Part shown: positions 1 through 7,619 of the stretch, one piece after another
How positions within the stretch are numbered: the stretch's first letter is position 1
Layout of the letters: every line of letters begins with the position of its first letter
Assembly (NCBI GenBank): GCA_045649825.1
Contig: JAZRQO010000026.1
Span: forward strand, 31,593 to 95,592
Length of the DNA stretch: 64,000 nt
Origin: RGIG9115 sp045649825
GTDB lineage: Bacteria; Bacillota; Clostridia; UBA1381
Reading direction: 5' to 3'
Translations under genes and position numbers: made by a program
Notes under the pieces: model-generated
Told to the model about the DNA's origin: nothing
What the model saw: the letters and a program-made list of their open reading frames with translations, nothing else
Databases searched by the model: none

Positions 1-36
1 GGAATTGGCTACAGAATGTCGTATAATAAAGACTGA
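1..36 (+). CDS. C-terminal tail of a probable OmpR-family response regulator (partial)
   Basis: The first 12 codons in frame 1 read GIGYRMSYNKD followed by TGA. This matches the usual end of winged-helix OmpR/PhoB regulators, where a G-(I/V)-GYR(M/F/L) strand closes the domain. The complete KdpE-like regulator elsewhere in this window ends in GVGYRMCERD, which supports the reading. Only the tail is present, so nothing can be said about its receiver domain or target. A second frame stays open to position 82 but gives no recognisable family ending. The call rests on a short motif. Confidence 0.5.
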   Translation, partial: GIGYRMSYNKD

Positions 37-90
37 TGAAACTGATGATTTAGTTAAACTGCCTAAAATAGAAAAACAGTGAAAAAAGGC

Positions 91-119
91 TTGACAAAAG
101 AGTTTTCTTTTGGTATAAT
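91..119 (+). promoter_or_regulatory. Promoter of the infC-rpmI-rplT operon
   Basis: TTGACA at 91-96 and TATAAT at 114-119 are separated by exactly 17 bp, a perfect vegetative sigma-A promoter. Transcription would start near 126, at the beginning of the structured leader. Confidence 0.92.
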
Positions 120-125
120 TCCAAG

Positions 126-260
126 TGTTAAAGACAAGCAGAGCGTCCGCTCTCACCGTACGACGCAGGTTTTACGGTAAATACAGGCAGTTTTATTTTG
201 TTTGTGTGCGGATGTTTTTGCATCCGTTTTTTTGTGTTCCATAGACAGGAGGGAATAGTT
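126..260 (+). promoter_or_regulatory. L20-type ribosomal protein leader of the infC operon
   Basis: The roughly 135-nt untranslated leader contains GAGCGTCCGCTC followed by a second paired segment around ACCGTA/TACGGT, then a terminator-like hairpin. In Firmicutes, L20 binds its own leader and favours premature termination when free L20 accumulates (established for Bacillus). Position, promoter, hairpin and downstream genes all fit that class. The detailed fold was not computed; a covariance search with the L20 leader family would decide. Confidence 0.75.
209..233 (+). terminator. Attenuator terminator in the infC leader
   Basis: CGGATG (209-214) pairs with CATCCG (221-226) around a 6-nt loop and is followed directly by seven T. 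It lies between promoter and ribosome binding site, so it acts as an attenuator, probably under L20 control. Confidence 0.8.
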
Positions 261-770
261 ATAAGTAAGGAAGTTCAGATCAACGAGGAAATTCGTGATA
301 AGGAAATCAGAGTAGTTTCAGCAGACGGAGGTCAGCTGGGAGTGATGTCTGCAGCTCAGGCTCTTGAGATTGCAACAGAAAAAGGTCTTGACCTTGTAAA
401 AATTGCACCCCAGGCAGTTCCGCCTGTGTGTAAGATTATGGACTACGGCAAGTATAAGTTTGAACTTGCCAAGAAGGAAAAGGAAAGCAGAAAGAACCAG
501 AAGGTTATAAATGTTAAAGAGGTTCAGCTTTCACCTTCAATCGATACAAACGATTTTAACACGAAGTGCAACCATGCAATCCGTTTTCTTAAAAACGGTG
601 ATAAGGTTAAGGTTACCGTCCGCTTCAGAGGACGTGAGGTTACCCATTCCGAAATTGGTGCGACTTTACTTACACGTTTTGCTGAGCAGGCAGGCGAGTT
701 TGGTACAATGGACCGTGCTCCCAAGCTTGAGGGCAGAAATATGACAATGTTCCTTATGCCTAAAGCGTAA
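261..770 (+). CDS. infC: Translation initiation factor IF-3
   Basis: IF-3 binds the 30S subunit, prevents early 50S joining and proofreads the start codon and initiator tRNA. The 169-residue product has the normal family length, with the N-domain segment SKEVQINEEIRDKEIRVV and a C-domain containing KVTVRFRGREVTH. There is no ATG in a sensible place. The Shine-Dalgarno AGGAGG at 247-252 is 8 nt from an in-frame ATA at 261, so ATA is taken as the start. This fits the family habit of rare start codons (ATT in E. coli and B. subtilis) that let IF-3 repress its own mRNA. It is first in the operon with rpmI and rplT. Confidence 0.95.
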   Translation: MSKEVQINEEIRDKEIRVVSADGGQLGVMSAAQALEIATEKGLDLVKIAPQAVPPVCKIMDYGKYKFELAKKEKESRKNQKVINVKEVQLSPSIDTNDFNTKCNHAIRFLKNGDKVKVTVRFRGREVTHSEIGATLLTRFAEQAGEFGTMDRAPKLEGRNMTMFLMPKA

Positions 771-818
771 ATTGCGGACGGGCTTGTAAACAATTAATTA
801 TTTAAGGAGTGAAAAACT

Positions 819-1016
819 ATGCCGAAAATAAAAACACACAGAGGTGCAGCTAAGAGATTTTCTCTTACAAAGAATGGCAAGGTAAAAATGAACAAGTCAT
901 TCAGAAGACACATTCTTAACAAGAAGTCAACAAAGAGAAAGAGACATCTCAGAAAGCAGGCTTACTGCTGCGCAGCAAATGCAGTTGTAATCAAGAAGCT
1001 TATCCCCTATAAGTAA
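819..1016 (+). CDS. rpmI: 50S ribosomal protein L35
   Basis: The 65-residue, lysine/arginine-rich protein starts MPKIKTHRGAAKRF and contains HILNKKSTKRKRHLR, both hallmarks of L35, a small protein of the large ribosomal subunit. It sits between infC and rplT in the conserved order. A strong AAGGAG Shine-Dalgarno lies about 10 nt upstream of the ATG. It shares the operon promoter and the L20 leader. Confidence 0.97.
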   Translation: MPKIKTHRGAAKRFSLTKNGKVKMNKSFRRHILNKKSTKRKRHLRKQAYCCAANAVVIKKLIPYK

Positions 1017-1097
1017 TAATTTGCGGTATCAAAAGCCGCGTCAGAAATTATCCGGTGTTTTTGTTAAAACACAAATTTGAAAGAGAGGTTAATACAC

Positions 1098-1451
1098 ATG
1101 GCAAGAGTTAAAGGTGCTTTAAATACACGCAAAAAACATAAAAAGATTTTAAAGCTTGCAAAGGGCTTCAGAGGTGCTGAAAGCAAGCAGTACAGAACAG
1201 CTAACCAGGCTGTTATGCGTTCAATGCAGAATGCATACGTAGGAAGAAAGCGCAGAAAGCGCGATTTCAGAAGACTTTGGATCGCTCGTATCAGCGCTGC
1301 AGCTAAGATGAACGGAATGAACTATTCAACATTCATGAACGGCATCAAAAAGGCAGGCATTGAAATGAACAGAAAGATGCTTTCTGAAATTGCAATAGCT
1401 GATCCTGCTGCATTTGCACAGCTCGTAGAGAAGGCAAAAGCTGCAAAATAA
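1098..1451 (+). CDS. rplT: 50S ribosomal protein L20
   Basis: L20 binds 23S rRNA early in 50S assembly and also represses its own operon by binding the leader. The 117-residue product begins MARVKGALNTRKKHKKIL and has the conserved FRRLWIARISAAAKMNGM segment. An in-frame ATG lies 21 nt further upstream, but family length and a GAGAGG Shine-Dalgarno at about 1080 favour the start used here. It is the last gene of the infC operon, followed by an intrinsic terminator. Confidence 0.97.
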   Translation: MARVKGALNTRKKHKKILKLAKGFRGAESKQYRTANQAVMRSMQNAYVGRKRRKRDFRRLWIARISAAAKMNGMNYSTFMNGIKKAGIEMNRKMLSEIAIADPAAFAQLVEKAKAAK

Positions 1452-1461
1452 TTAAGCAATT

Positions 1462-1492
1462 AAGGGGTGTTGCAAAGGCAACAGCCCTTTTT
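1462..1492 (+). terminator. Terminator of the infC operon
   Basis: A stem of GTTGC/GCAAC extended by GGG/CCC with one mismatch, loop AAAG, is followed by TTTTT. It ends the infC-rpmI-rplT transcript just before the HD hydrolase. Confidence 0.85.
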
Positions 1493-1515
1493 GTGACTTT
1501 GGAGGATAAATTATT

Positions 1516-2100
1516 ATGAGAGAAAAGTTTATAGAAATTTATAATTCCAAAATAACCCGTTCCGGTGCGGATAAATTGCTCGAATATATCGACGGACCGT
1601 CAAGTGACTTTTTTACTGCCCCTGCAAGTGCCAGATTTCACGGAGCCTATGCAGGCGGGCTTGCAGAGCATAGCATAAATGTTTATGAGTGTCTCTCTGA
1701 CTATATGTCAAGGCAGAGGGTTAAGGAAACCTATGGTTTTGAGGCTTCCGAGGAGAGCATAGCAATCGTGGCACTTCTTCACGATCTTTGCAAAATCAAC
1801 TGCTATAAGCCCGGTACAAGAAATGTAAAAGACGAAAACGGCAAATGGATTCAAGTCCCCACATTTGAATATGACGATAAAATGCCCTACGGTCACGGCG
1901 AAAAATCGGTTTACATAATTAATGGATATATGCGTCTTACACGTGAAGAGGCATTTGCAATCAGATATCATATGGGATTTTCAGGAACTGAGGATGCCCG
2001 TAATGTGGGAACAGCTTTTGAAATGTATCCTCTTGCATTTGCACTGTCAACGGCGGATATGGAAGCTACTTATTTTATTGAGGGCAAAAAAGAAATTTAA
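1516..2100 (+). CDS. HD-domain phosphohydrolase (YhaM-like HD domain)
   Basis: The 194-residue protein has the metal-dependent HD layout: H42 in FHGAYAGGLAEH, H52, the HD pair at 89-90 in ALLHDLCK, and later histidines in YGHGEKS and RYHMGF. The HGG-type first motif and the HD spacing resemble the catalytic domain of YhaM 3'-5' exoribonucleases. The N-terminal OB-fold RNA-binding domain of YhaM is missing, so the substrate is uncertain; nucleotide or RNA hydrolysis is only an inference. A good GGAGG Shine-Dalgarno precedes the ATG. It lies alone between the rplT terminator and the ftsH promoter. Confidence 0.8.
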   Translation: MREKFIEIYNSKITRSGADKLLEYIDGPSSDFFTAPASARFHGAYAGGLAEHSINVYECLSDYMSRQRVKETYGFEASEESIAIVALLHDLCKINCYKPGTRNVKDENGKWIQVPTFEYDDKMPYGHGEKSVYIINGYMRLTREEAFAIRYHMGFSGTEDARNVGTAFEMYPLAFALSTADMEATYFIEGKKEI

Positions 2101-2141
2101 GTGAATTTTTTGTAAACAATCGGCATAAAATTTTAAAACGG

Positions 2142-2170
2142 TTGCAATTTGAGTATTTAAGTGGTAAAAT
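2142..2170 (+). promoter_or_regulatory. Promoter of ftsH
   Basis: TTGCAA (2142-2147) and TAAAAT (2165-2170) are separated by 17 bp. The ATG of ftsH is 30 nt downstream. Confidence 0.7.
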
Positions 2171-2200
2171 AAACATGCTAAATAGGCATGGAGGACTTTT

Positions 2201-4156
2201 ATGAACGAAAAAGATAAAAATAAGAACAATAAAAATAAAATGCCGCAAAAAAATCCATTTATTGCGGTGCTTATAGTGTCAATTATAGCGACGGTGTTGC
2301 TAAATTTTCTGCTTACCTCGGTAAACTCTCCCAAAACAAAGGAAATTGCTTACAGTGAATTTCTTGAAATGATTAAAACGGGAGAGGTAGAGGAAGTATC
2401 CCTTTCTGCAGATAAAATAACAATTGTTAAAAAGAAGCAGGAAGCGGAATCTACCACCGATAAGCTTTTAAAGCTTTGGGGCGGCGGAGGCGAAGAGCAG
2501 GAAATATGCTATACAGGCTATATTCCCGACAACAGGCTCTATCAGCTTTTGGATGATACGGGAGTTAAATATTCAACCCCCATCCAGTATTCAAACCCCA
2601 TACTTGAATTCTTTATGGCTTGGATTTTACCTATGATATTCATATACGGAATGTTTTTCCTTGTTTCCAGGTCCCTTTCGAAGAAAATGGGTGGCGGCGG
2701 AATTATGGGCGTTGGTCAGTCCAAAGCAAAGATGTATATGCAGAATAAAACAGGCGTAACCTTCAAGGATGTTGCAGGTCAGGAAGAAGCAAAAGAATCC
2801 CTTAACGAAATTGTTGACTTCCTTCATAATCCCGCAAAATACACTGCAATCGGTGCGAAACAGCCCAAGGGTGCACTTCTTGTAGGCCCTCCGGGAACGG
2901 GTAAAACCTTGCTTGCAAAAGCTGTTGCGGGTGAAGCAAATGTCCCGTTTTTCTCACTTTCAGGTTCGGAATTTGTGGAGATGTTCGTAGGTGTCGGTGC
3001 ATCCCGTGTCCGTGATTTGTTCAAACAGGCGGCTCAGCACGCACCTTGTATAATATTTATCGACGAAATAGACGCTATCGGCAAAAGCCGTGATAATCAG
3101 CTCGGCTCGAATGATGAACGTGAGCAGACTCTTAATCAGCTTTTGTCTGAAATGGACGGTTTTGATTCGTCAAAGGGTATCGTTATTCTTGCGGCAACAA
3201 ACCGCCCTGAAACACTTGACAAAGCACTTCTCCGTCCGGGCAGATTTGACAGACGTATTATCGTTGAAAAGCCCGACCTTAAGGGGCGTGAGGCAATTCT
3301 TGAGGTTCATATAAAGAATGTTAAAAAGGAAGACACTGTAGACCTTCACGAAATCGCACTTGCAACAAGCGGTGCAGTGGGTGCCGACCTTGCCAATATG
3401 GTAAATGAGGCGGCTCTCCGTGCAGTTCGTATGGGACGAAGCCTTGTTGCCCAGGAGGACCTTGCAGATGCGGTTGAGGTTGTAATCGCAGGTAAAGAAA
3501 AGAAGGACCGCATTTTGTCGGAGCAGGAAAAGAAGCTTGTGGCATATCACGAGGTGGGTCATGCTCTTGCAACTGCCGTTTCAAAGAATACAGACCCCGT
3601 TCACAAAATAACAATCGTTCCCCGTACAATGGGTGCTCTCGGCTATACTATGCAGGTGCCGGAAGAAGAAAAGTACCTGATGAATAAAGACGAGATTATA
3701 GACGAAATAACAGTTCTTCTTGCAGGCCGCGCAGCGGAAGAGGTTGTGTTTAATACCAAAACAACGGGAGCTTCAAATGATATTGAACGTGCAACTGAAA
3801 TGGCACGTAATATGATAACTCTCTACGGTATGAGCGACCGTTTTGGAATGGTAGGTCTTGAAAGTATACAGAACAAGTATCTCGATGGCAGACGTGTTGC
3901 AAACTGTTCTCAGGAAACCATGTCGGGTGTAGATGAGGAAATAAGAGTAACTCTTGAAGCATGTTATAAGCAGGCAGTTTCAATCCTCACCGAAAATCGC
4001 GAAGCTCTTGATAAAATTGCAGAGTTCCTTCTCGAAAAAGAAACAATCACGGGTAAGGAATTTATGTCAATTCTTAAAAGTGTGAACGAGCCAGAAGAGG
4101 AGAATGCATTAAGAGAACAAAAAGAAGCGTCTGTGGAAGAGGAAACAGAAAAATAG
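2201..4156 (+). CDS. ftsH: ATP-dependent zinc metalloprotease FtsH
   Basis: FtsH is a membrane-anchored AAA+ protease that removes misfolded membrane and regulatory proteins. The 651-residue product shows the full family layout: a lysine/asparagine-rich N-tail, a membrane segment at about 19-40, an extracytoplasmic domain, a second membrane segment at about 135-156, Walker A GPPGTGKT at 229-236, Walker B IIFIDEID at 284-291, an SRH region ending RPGRFDRR, and the zinc motif HEVGH at 450-454. The acidic C-tail is typical. GGAGG lies 9 nt before the ATG. It has its own promoter; in many Firmicutes it follows tilS-hpt, which are absent here. Confidence 0.97.
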   Translation: MNEKDKNKNNKNKMPQKNPFIAVLIVSIIATVLLNFLLTSVNSPKTKEIAYSEFLEMIKTGEVEEVSLSADKITIVKKKQEAESTTDKLLKLWGGGGEEQEICYTGYIPDNRLYQLLDDTGVKYSTPIQYSNPILEFFMAWILPMIFIYGMFFLVSRSLSKKMGGGGIMGVGQSKAKMYMQNKTGVTFKDVAGQEEAKESLNEIVDFLHNPAKYTAIGAKQPKGALLVGPPGTGKTLLAKAVAGEANVPFFSLSGSEFVEMFVGVGASRVRDLFKQAAQHAPCIIFIDEIDAIGKSRDNQLGSNDEREQTLNQLLSEMDGFDSSKGIVILAATNRPETLDKALLRPGRFDRRIIVEKPDLKGREAILEVHIKNVKKEDTVDLHEIALATSGAVGADLANMVNEAALRAVRMGRSLVAQEDLADAVEVVIAGKEKKDRILSEQEKKLVAYHEVGHALATAVSKNTDPVHKITIVPRTMGALGYTMQVPEEEKYLMNKDEIIDEITVLLAGRAAEEVVFNTKTTGASNDIERATEMARNMITLYGMSDRFGMVGLESIQNKYLDGRRVANCSQETMSGVDEEIRVTLEACYKQAVSILTENREALDKIAEFLLEKETITGKEFMSILKSVNEPEEENALREQKEASVEEETEK

Positions 4157-4167
4157 AATGTATATAA

Positions 4168-4185
4168 CAGTGTTTTATAACACTG
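4168..4185 (+). repeat. Hairpin between ftsH and the stalk-domain gene
   Basis: CAGTGTT pairs with AACACTG around a 4-nt loop. No T-run follows, so it is unlikely to be an efficient terminator. It may stabilise the ftsH 3' end or allow read-through into the next gene. Confidence 0.5.
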
Positions 4186-4211
4186 CTAAATAAAAACAGG
4201 AGATGAAAGAA

Positions 4212-5201
4212 ATGAAAAAAATCGTATCAATTATGTTGGCGGCAGTAATGCTCAGTTTAGTTCCGGGTGTTGGAATGTTGGGTGGAATGGTAGCATTCGC
4301 CTTTGAAATTGCACCTGTAGGCGACGTTGTATATGACACAGTTTATGAAACCGTATATGACGTTGTTGAAGACGTTGTTTATGAAACCGAAGAAGATAAT
4401 TTGAGTGAAGTATTTACCCTTTCAATCGGTCAGAATACTGCAAGCGTATTCGGCGAAGTTAAAGAAAGTGACGTTCAGCCTATTATCAGAAACGACCGTA
4501 CTATGCTTCCTGCAAGATTTGTTGCAGAAAATCTCGGTGCAGAGGTTTCATGGGACGGAGAAACAAGAACTGTTCTTGTAAAGAGTGAAGATGTTGAAAT
4601 CAAGCTCACAATTGACTCCGCAGTTGCAGTTGTAAACGGCGTTGAAGAAATGCTCGATAGCCCTGCGTTTATCGAAAACGACAGAACATATACACCTGTA
4701 AGATTTATTGCAGAAAAGCTCGGTTCAACAGTTAACTGGGACCCTGATACTCAGACTGTTATTATGTCAAAGCCCGTAAGTGTTCCTGTAGCTGTTCCCG
4801 AAGATGTAACAACGGATGTAACAGGCACATTAATTCTCAATAATTTTCACTACAAGTATAGAAACGACGGAGAGATAGTGAAGCTCAATGAAGGTTCAGT
4901 CGGTGCAATGAATTTAATTGCTGAGGTTGCAGGACCTGAAACTGTGTGCGATGTATTGATTGCTGAGTGGAGAGATGAACCGTATACAGAAGAACGAATT
5001 CAGGCTTCAATTGAACGAATGGTTAAAATCTGGAAGGATGCAGGACTTGATAGAGAACCCAGACCTATTCCTTTCGAAATTAATTCATCACATCCTGTTG
5101 ACCAGGATGAGCTTGGCAAGAAGATGTACGTTCTTTTAATCGGTCTTGATGAGAACGGCGATGCTGCTGCATATGCAGTTGTTGAAGAAATAATCGGTTA
5201 A
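4212..5201 (+). CDS. Secreted protein with copper-amine-oxidase-type stalk domain and unknown C-terminal domain
   Basis: The 329-residue protein starts with a signal peptide (MKKIVSIMLAAVMLSL onward, cleavage probably near AFAF). Next comes a short acidic stretch of repeated V-Y-(D/E)-(T/V)-V units, then a PF07833-type stalk domain made of two halves with the usual signatures: NDRTMLPARFVAENLGAEVSW and, later, NDRTYTPVRFIAEKLGS. The last ~125 residues (from GTLILNNFHYKYR) match no family I know. The ATG at 4212 is preferred over 4203 because AGGAG ends at 4202. Such stalk domains are common in surface proteins of Clostridia and need not bind copper. Function unknown. Confidence 0.75.
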   Translation: MKKIVSIMLAAVMLSLVPGVGMLGGMVAFAFEIAPVGDVVYDTVYETVYDVVEDVVYETEEDNLSEVFTLSIGQNTASVFGEVKESDVQPIIRNDRTMLPARFVAENLGAEVSWDGETRTVLVKSEDVEIKLTIDSAVAVVNGVEEMLDSPAFIENDRTYTPVRFIAEKLGSTVNWDPDTQTVIMSKPVSVPVAVPEDVTTDVTGTLILNNFHYKYRNDGEIVKLNEGSVGAMNLIAEVAGPETVCDVLIAEWRDEPYTEERIQASIERMVKIWKDAGLDREPRPIPFEINSSHPVDQDELGKKMYVLLIGLDENGDAAAYAVVEEIIG

Positions 5202-5211
5202 ACAGAATAAT

Positions 5212-5252
5212 AAAAGCTTCCTACGGCTTAATATAAAGCCGGGGAAGCTTTT
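5212..5252. terminator. Bidirectional terminator between convergent genes
   Basis: AAAAGCTTCC (5212-5221) pairs with GGAAGCTTTT (5243-5252), with an inner GGCTT/AAGCC stem. A- and T-runs on the two sides let it serve the stalk-domain gene (+) and the epimerase gene (-). Confidence 0.88.
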
Positions 5253-5256
5253 TCTT

Positions 5257-6120
5257 TTAGAATGTGATTGTATGCTCTCTTATAAAATTGTCGTTTTCTG
5301 CAAGAGCATTAATACCCTTTTTCTTCGTGATATCGTAATCGGTATCAACAAAGTCTGCAATTCCGCACCAAGGCTCAAGGCAGATGTATCCTGCACCCGG
5401 ATTTGTCCATAAAAGGAAATAATCCTTGCCGGGAAATTCTACATTTATGGTGTATCCTGTGATGTTGTTTTTTAGAGTAACCTTTCTTGATTTAAGGTTT
5501 GTAAAAACAAGAGCATCATTTTCAAAGTATTTGTTTTTAAGGGGAAGTTCTTTTATGTTATCTCCTAAACTTTTTGTTTCGTGCATGAGCTGACCTTCAG
5601 GCGAAAGAGCGTTGTAGTTGAGGTCCTCGGGCTGCTCAAAAATAACAGAATATTCTTCAATCCCGTTGGGGCAGCTGTATGCTTCGTGAGAGCCTACTGA
5701 AAAATACATAACCTCGGGAGAGGTATTTTTAATGTCGTACTTAATGCGGAGTGTTTCACTTTCTAACTGGTATGTAATACGGAACTCAAAGGTGAAAGGA
5801 TAGTTTTTAAGTGTTTCCTCATCAGATGTAAGAAGAAAAGTTGCTTCATCTTCTTTGAGATTTTCAACTTCAAACTCCTTTCTTCGTGCAAAGCCGTGAC
5901 GGGGGAGGGTATATTCCGTGCCTTTGAATATAAATTTATTATCCTTTAGTCCTCCGCAAATCGGGAATAGAACGGGTGCATGCCCCGACCATATTGATGG
6001 ATCGCCTTGCCATAAAAGTTCTTTTCCATATTTTTTTGCACTTGTCATTTCAGCTCCCAGAGTTGAAACGGTTATATTGAGAACTCCGTTTGATATACAA
6101 ATTTCCTTTAAGTTAAACAT
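5257..6120 (-). CDS. Aldose 1-epimerase family protein (GalM-like)
   Basis: These enzymes interconvert alpha and beta anomers of hexoses in the cytoplasm. The 287-residue product has the shorter layout of the YihR/LacX branch: GHAPVLFPICGGLKDN near the N-terminus, LPRHGFARRKEFEV carrying the catalytic-type histidine, FSVGSHEAYSCP with the second histidine, and LWTNPGAGYICLEPWCGIAD near the end with the catalytic-type glutamate. The ATG at 6120 follows an AAGGAG Shine-Dalgarno; a longer reading would run into the citrate synthase gene. It lies 4 nt downstream of citrate synthase and is probably co-transcribed with it. The exact sugar is not evident. Confidence 0.88.
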   Translation of the reverse strand: MFNLKEICISNGVLNITVSTLGAEMTSAKKYGKELLWQGDPSIWSGHAPVLFPICGGLKDNKFIFKGTEYTLPRHGFARRKEFEVENLKEDEATFLLTSDEETLKNYPFTFEFRITYQLESETLRIKYDIKNTSPEVMYFSVGSHEAYSCPNGIEEYSVIFEQPEDLNYNALSPEGQLMHETKSLGDNIKELPLKNKYFENDALVFTNLKSRKVTLKNNITGYTINVEFPGKDYFLLWTNPGAGYICLEPWCGIADFVDTDYDITKKKGINALAENDNFIREHTITF

Positions 6121-6124
6121 CTCT

Positions 6125-7486
6125 CTATCTCCTTTTGTCAAAGCTAATATATTCTCTTTCGGGTGCAACGCTCATATATGCAGGTCTTATAATTTTTCCT
6201 GCATTTATAAGCTCTTCAAGGCGGTGGGCGCTCCAGCCTGCAAGCCTTGCCATAGCGAATATAGGCGTATAAAGCTCGGGTGGCAGGTTAAGCATCTTAT
6301 ATGCAAAGCCACTGTAAAAGTCCACATTGGCACTTACGCCCTTATATATTTTCTTCTCCTCTGCAATAACATCAGGTGCAAGATTTTCTACACTTGCCAG
6401 CAAATTAAACTCGTCCGTGAGATGCTTTTCTTCTGAAAGCTCTGCCACAAATCGTTTGAATATTCGCGCTCTCGGGTCGGATATGGAGTAGACTGCATGC
6501 CCCATTCCGTATATAAGCCCTGTGCGGTCGAAAGCTTCTTTGTGAAGGAGCTTTCTGAGATATGCTTTTATTTCATCCTCATCCGTCCAGTCACCAATAC
6601 TTTCCTTCATTTCATTAAACATCTGAACAACCTTGATATTTGCTCCGCCGTGCTTTGGTCCTTTAAGTGAGCAAAGGCCTGCTGCGATGGCTGAATAAGT
6701 GTCTGTCCCGGAACTTGTAACAACCCTGGTTGTAAAGGTTGAGTTATTACCGCCACCGTGTTCTGCGTGGAGAACAAGTGCCATATCAAGCACCTGAGCT
6801 TCAAGCTTTGTATACTTTGAATCGGGCCTTAACATCTGCAGTATGTTTTCAGCAGTGGACAGTGTATCAGCAGGTGGGTGAATGAATAAGCTCTGATTGT
6901 TGCAGTAGTGATTATACGCCTGATAACTGTAAATTGAAAGCATAGGGAATACAGATATAAGCTGTAAGCACTGGCGAAGCACATTGGGAAGTGATATATC
7001 GTTTGCATTACTGTCGTAAGAAGCAAGGGTAAGAACGCTTTTTGCAAGTGCATTCATAATATCGCTGTTTGAAGCCTTCATTATAACGTCACGTACAAAG
7101 TTGGTGGGAAGTGTTCTGTACTCCGTAAGGGTGAGCTTAAACTCATCAAGCTGATCGTGGTTTGGCAAGTTGCCGAAAAGAAGCAGATAAACCACCTCTT
7201 CAAATCCGAATCTTCCGTCAGTTATAAATCCGTTTATTATATCTTCTACATTGTAGCCTCGGTAAAAAAGCTCACCGTGCCAGGGAATAATTTTTCCGTT
7301 TTCTTCTTTTGTTTGTCTGATTTCCGAAACCTCAGTAAGGCCTGTTAAAACGCCTTTTCCGTTAATGTCACGGAGCCCTTTTTTTACATCGTATTTTTCA
7401 TAAAGGGCACTGTCAATGCTGCTGCTCTTGCGGCAAACGTCTGCCCAGGCTGTTATCTGCGGTGTAATGTCCGAATAGTTATACAT
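6125..7486 (-). CDS. gltA: Citrate synthase
   Basis: The enzyme condenses oxaloacetate with acetyl-CoA to give citrate. The 453-residue product has WHGELFYRGYNVEDII near the N-terminus, HAEHGGGNNSTFTTR with an active-site histidine, GLCSLKGPKHGGAN, YGMGHAVYSISDPR with the second histidine, and FYSGF with the catalytic aspartate just before it. This is the longer gut-Clostridia type. The ATG at 7486 lies 7 nt after GGAGG. In an anaerobe it probably feeds glutamate synthesis rather than a full TCA cycle (inference). It has its own promoter and is followed by the epimerase gene. Confidence 0.95.
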   Translation of the reverse strand: MYNYSDITPQITAWADVCRKSSSIDSALYEKYDVKKGLRDINGKGVLTGLTEVSEIRQTKEENGKIIPWHGELFYRGYNVEDIINGFITDGRFGFEEVVYLLLFGNLPNHDQLDEFKLTLTEYRTLPTNFVRDVIMKASNSDIMNALAKSVLTLASYDSNANDISLPNVLRQCLQLISVFPMLSIYSYQAYNHYCNNQSLFIHPPADTLSTAENILQMLRPDSKYTKLEAQVLDMALVLHAEHGGGNNSTFTTRVVTSSGTDTYSAIAAGLCSLKGPKHGGANIKVVQMFNEMKESIGDWTDEDEIKAYLRKLLHKEAFDRTGLIYGMGHAVYSISDPRARIFKRFVAELSEEKHLTDEFNLLASVENLAPDVIAEEKKIYKGVSANVDFYSGFAYKMLNLPPELYTPIFAMARLAGWSAHRLEELINAGKIIRPAYMSVAPEREYISFDKRR

Positions 7487-7517
7487 TCCGGCACCTCCGT
7501 TTGAATAGTATATTCTT

Positions 7518-7546
7518 ATTTTACCATATCCTGATAAAAGTTTCAA
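7518..7546 (-). promoter_or_regulatory. Promoter of the citrate synthase-epimerase operon
   Basis: On the minus strand TTGAAA (7546-7541) and TAAAAT (7523-7518) are separated by 17 bp, about 30 nt upstream of the ATG. Confidence 0.78.
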
Positions 7547-7583
7547 TATTTACGGAATAATTCATTTAAAGTTTACAAAAAAA

Positions 7584-7612
7584 TAAGATGTTACTGAGCA
7601 AGTAACATCTTA
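7584..7612 (-). terminator. Terminator of the ROK glucokinase gene
   Basis: A perfect 12-bp stem (7584-7595 with 7601-7612, loop GAGCA) is followed on the minus strand by seven T. It separates the kinase from the citrate synthase promoter. Confidence 0.9.
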
Positions 7613-7619
7613 ATTGGAA

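Noticed and set aside
2..82. Open frame reading ELATECRIIKTDETDDL... to a stop at 82
   Set aside because: No family ending recognised, and frame 1 gives a response-regulator-like GIGYRM tail; too short to decide firmly.
198..260. N-terminal extension of infC from the ATG at 198
   Set aside because: It would translate the L20 leader and the attenuator hairpin; the extra residues are not IF-3-like and the Shine-Dalgarno is downstream.
5918..6436. 172-codon plus-strand open frame across the epimerase/citrate synthase junction
   Set aside because: Antisense to two well-supported genes; composition is that of a shadow frame.
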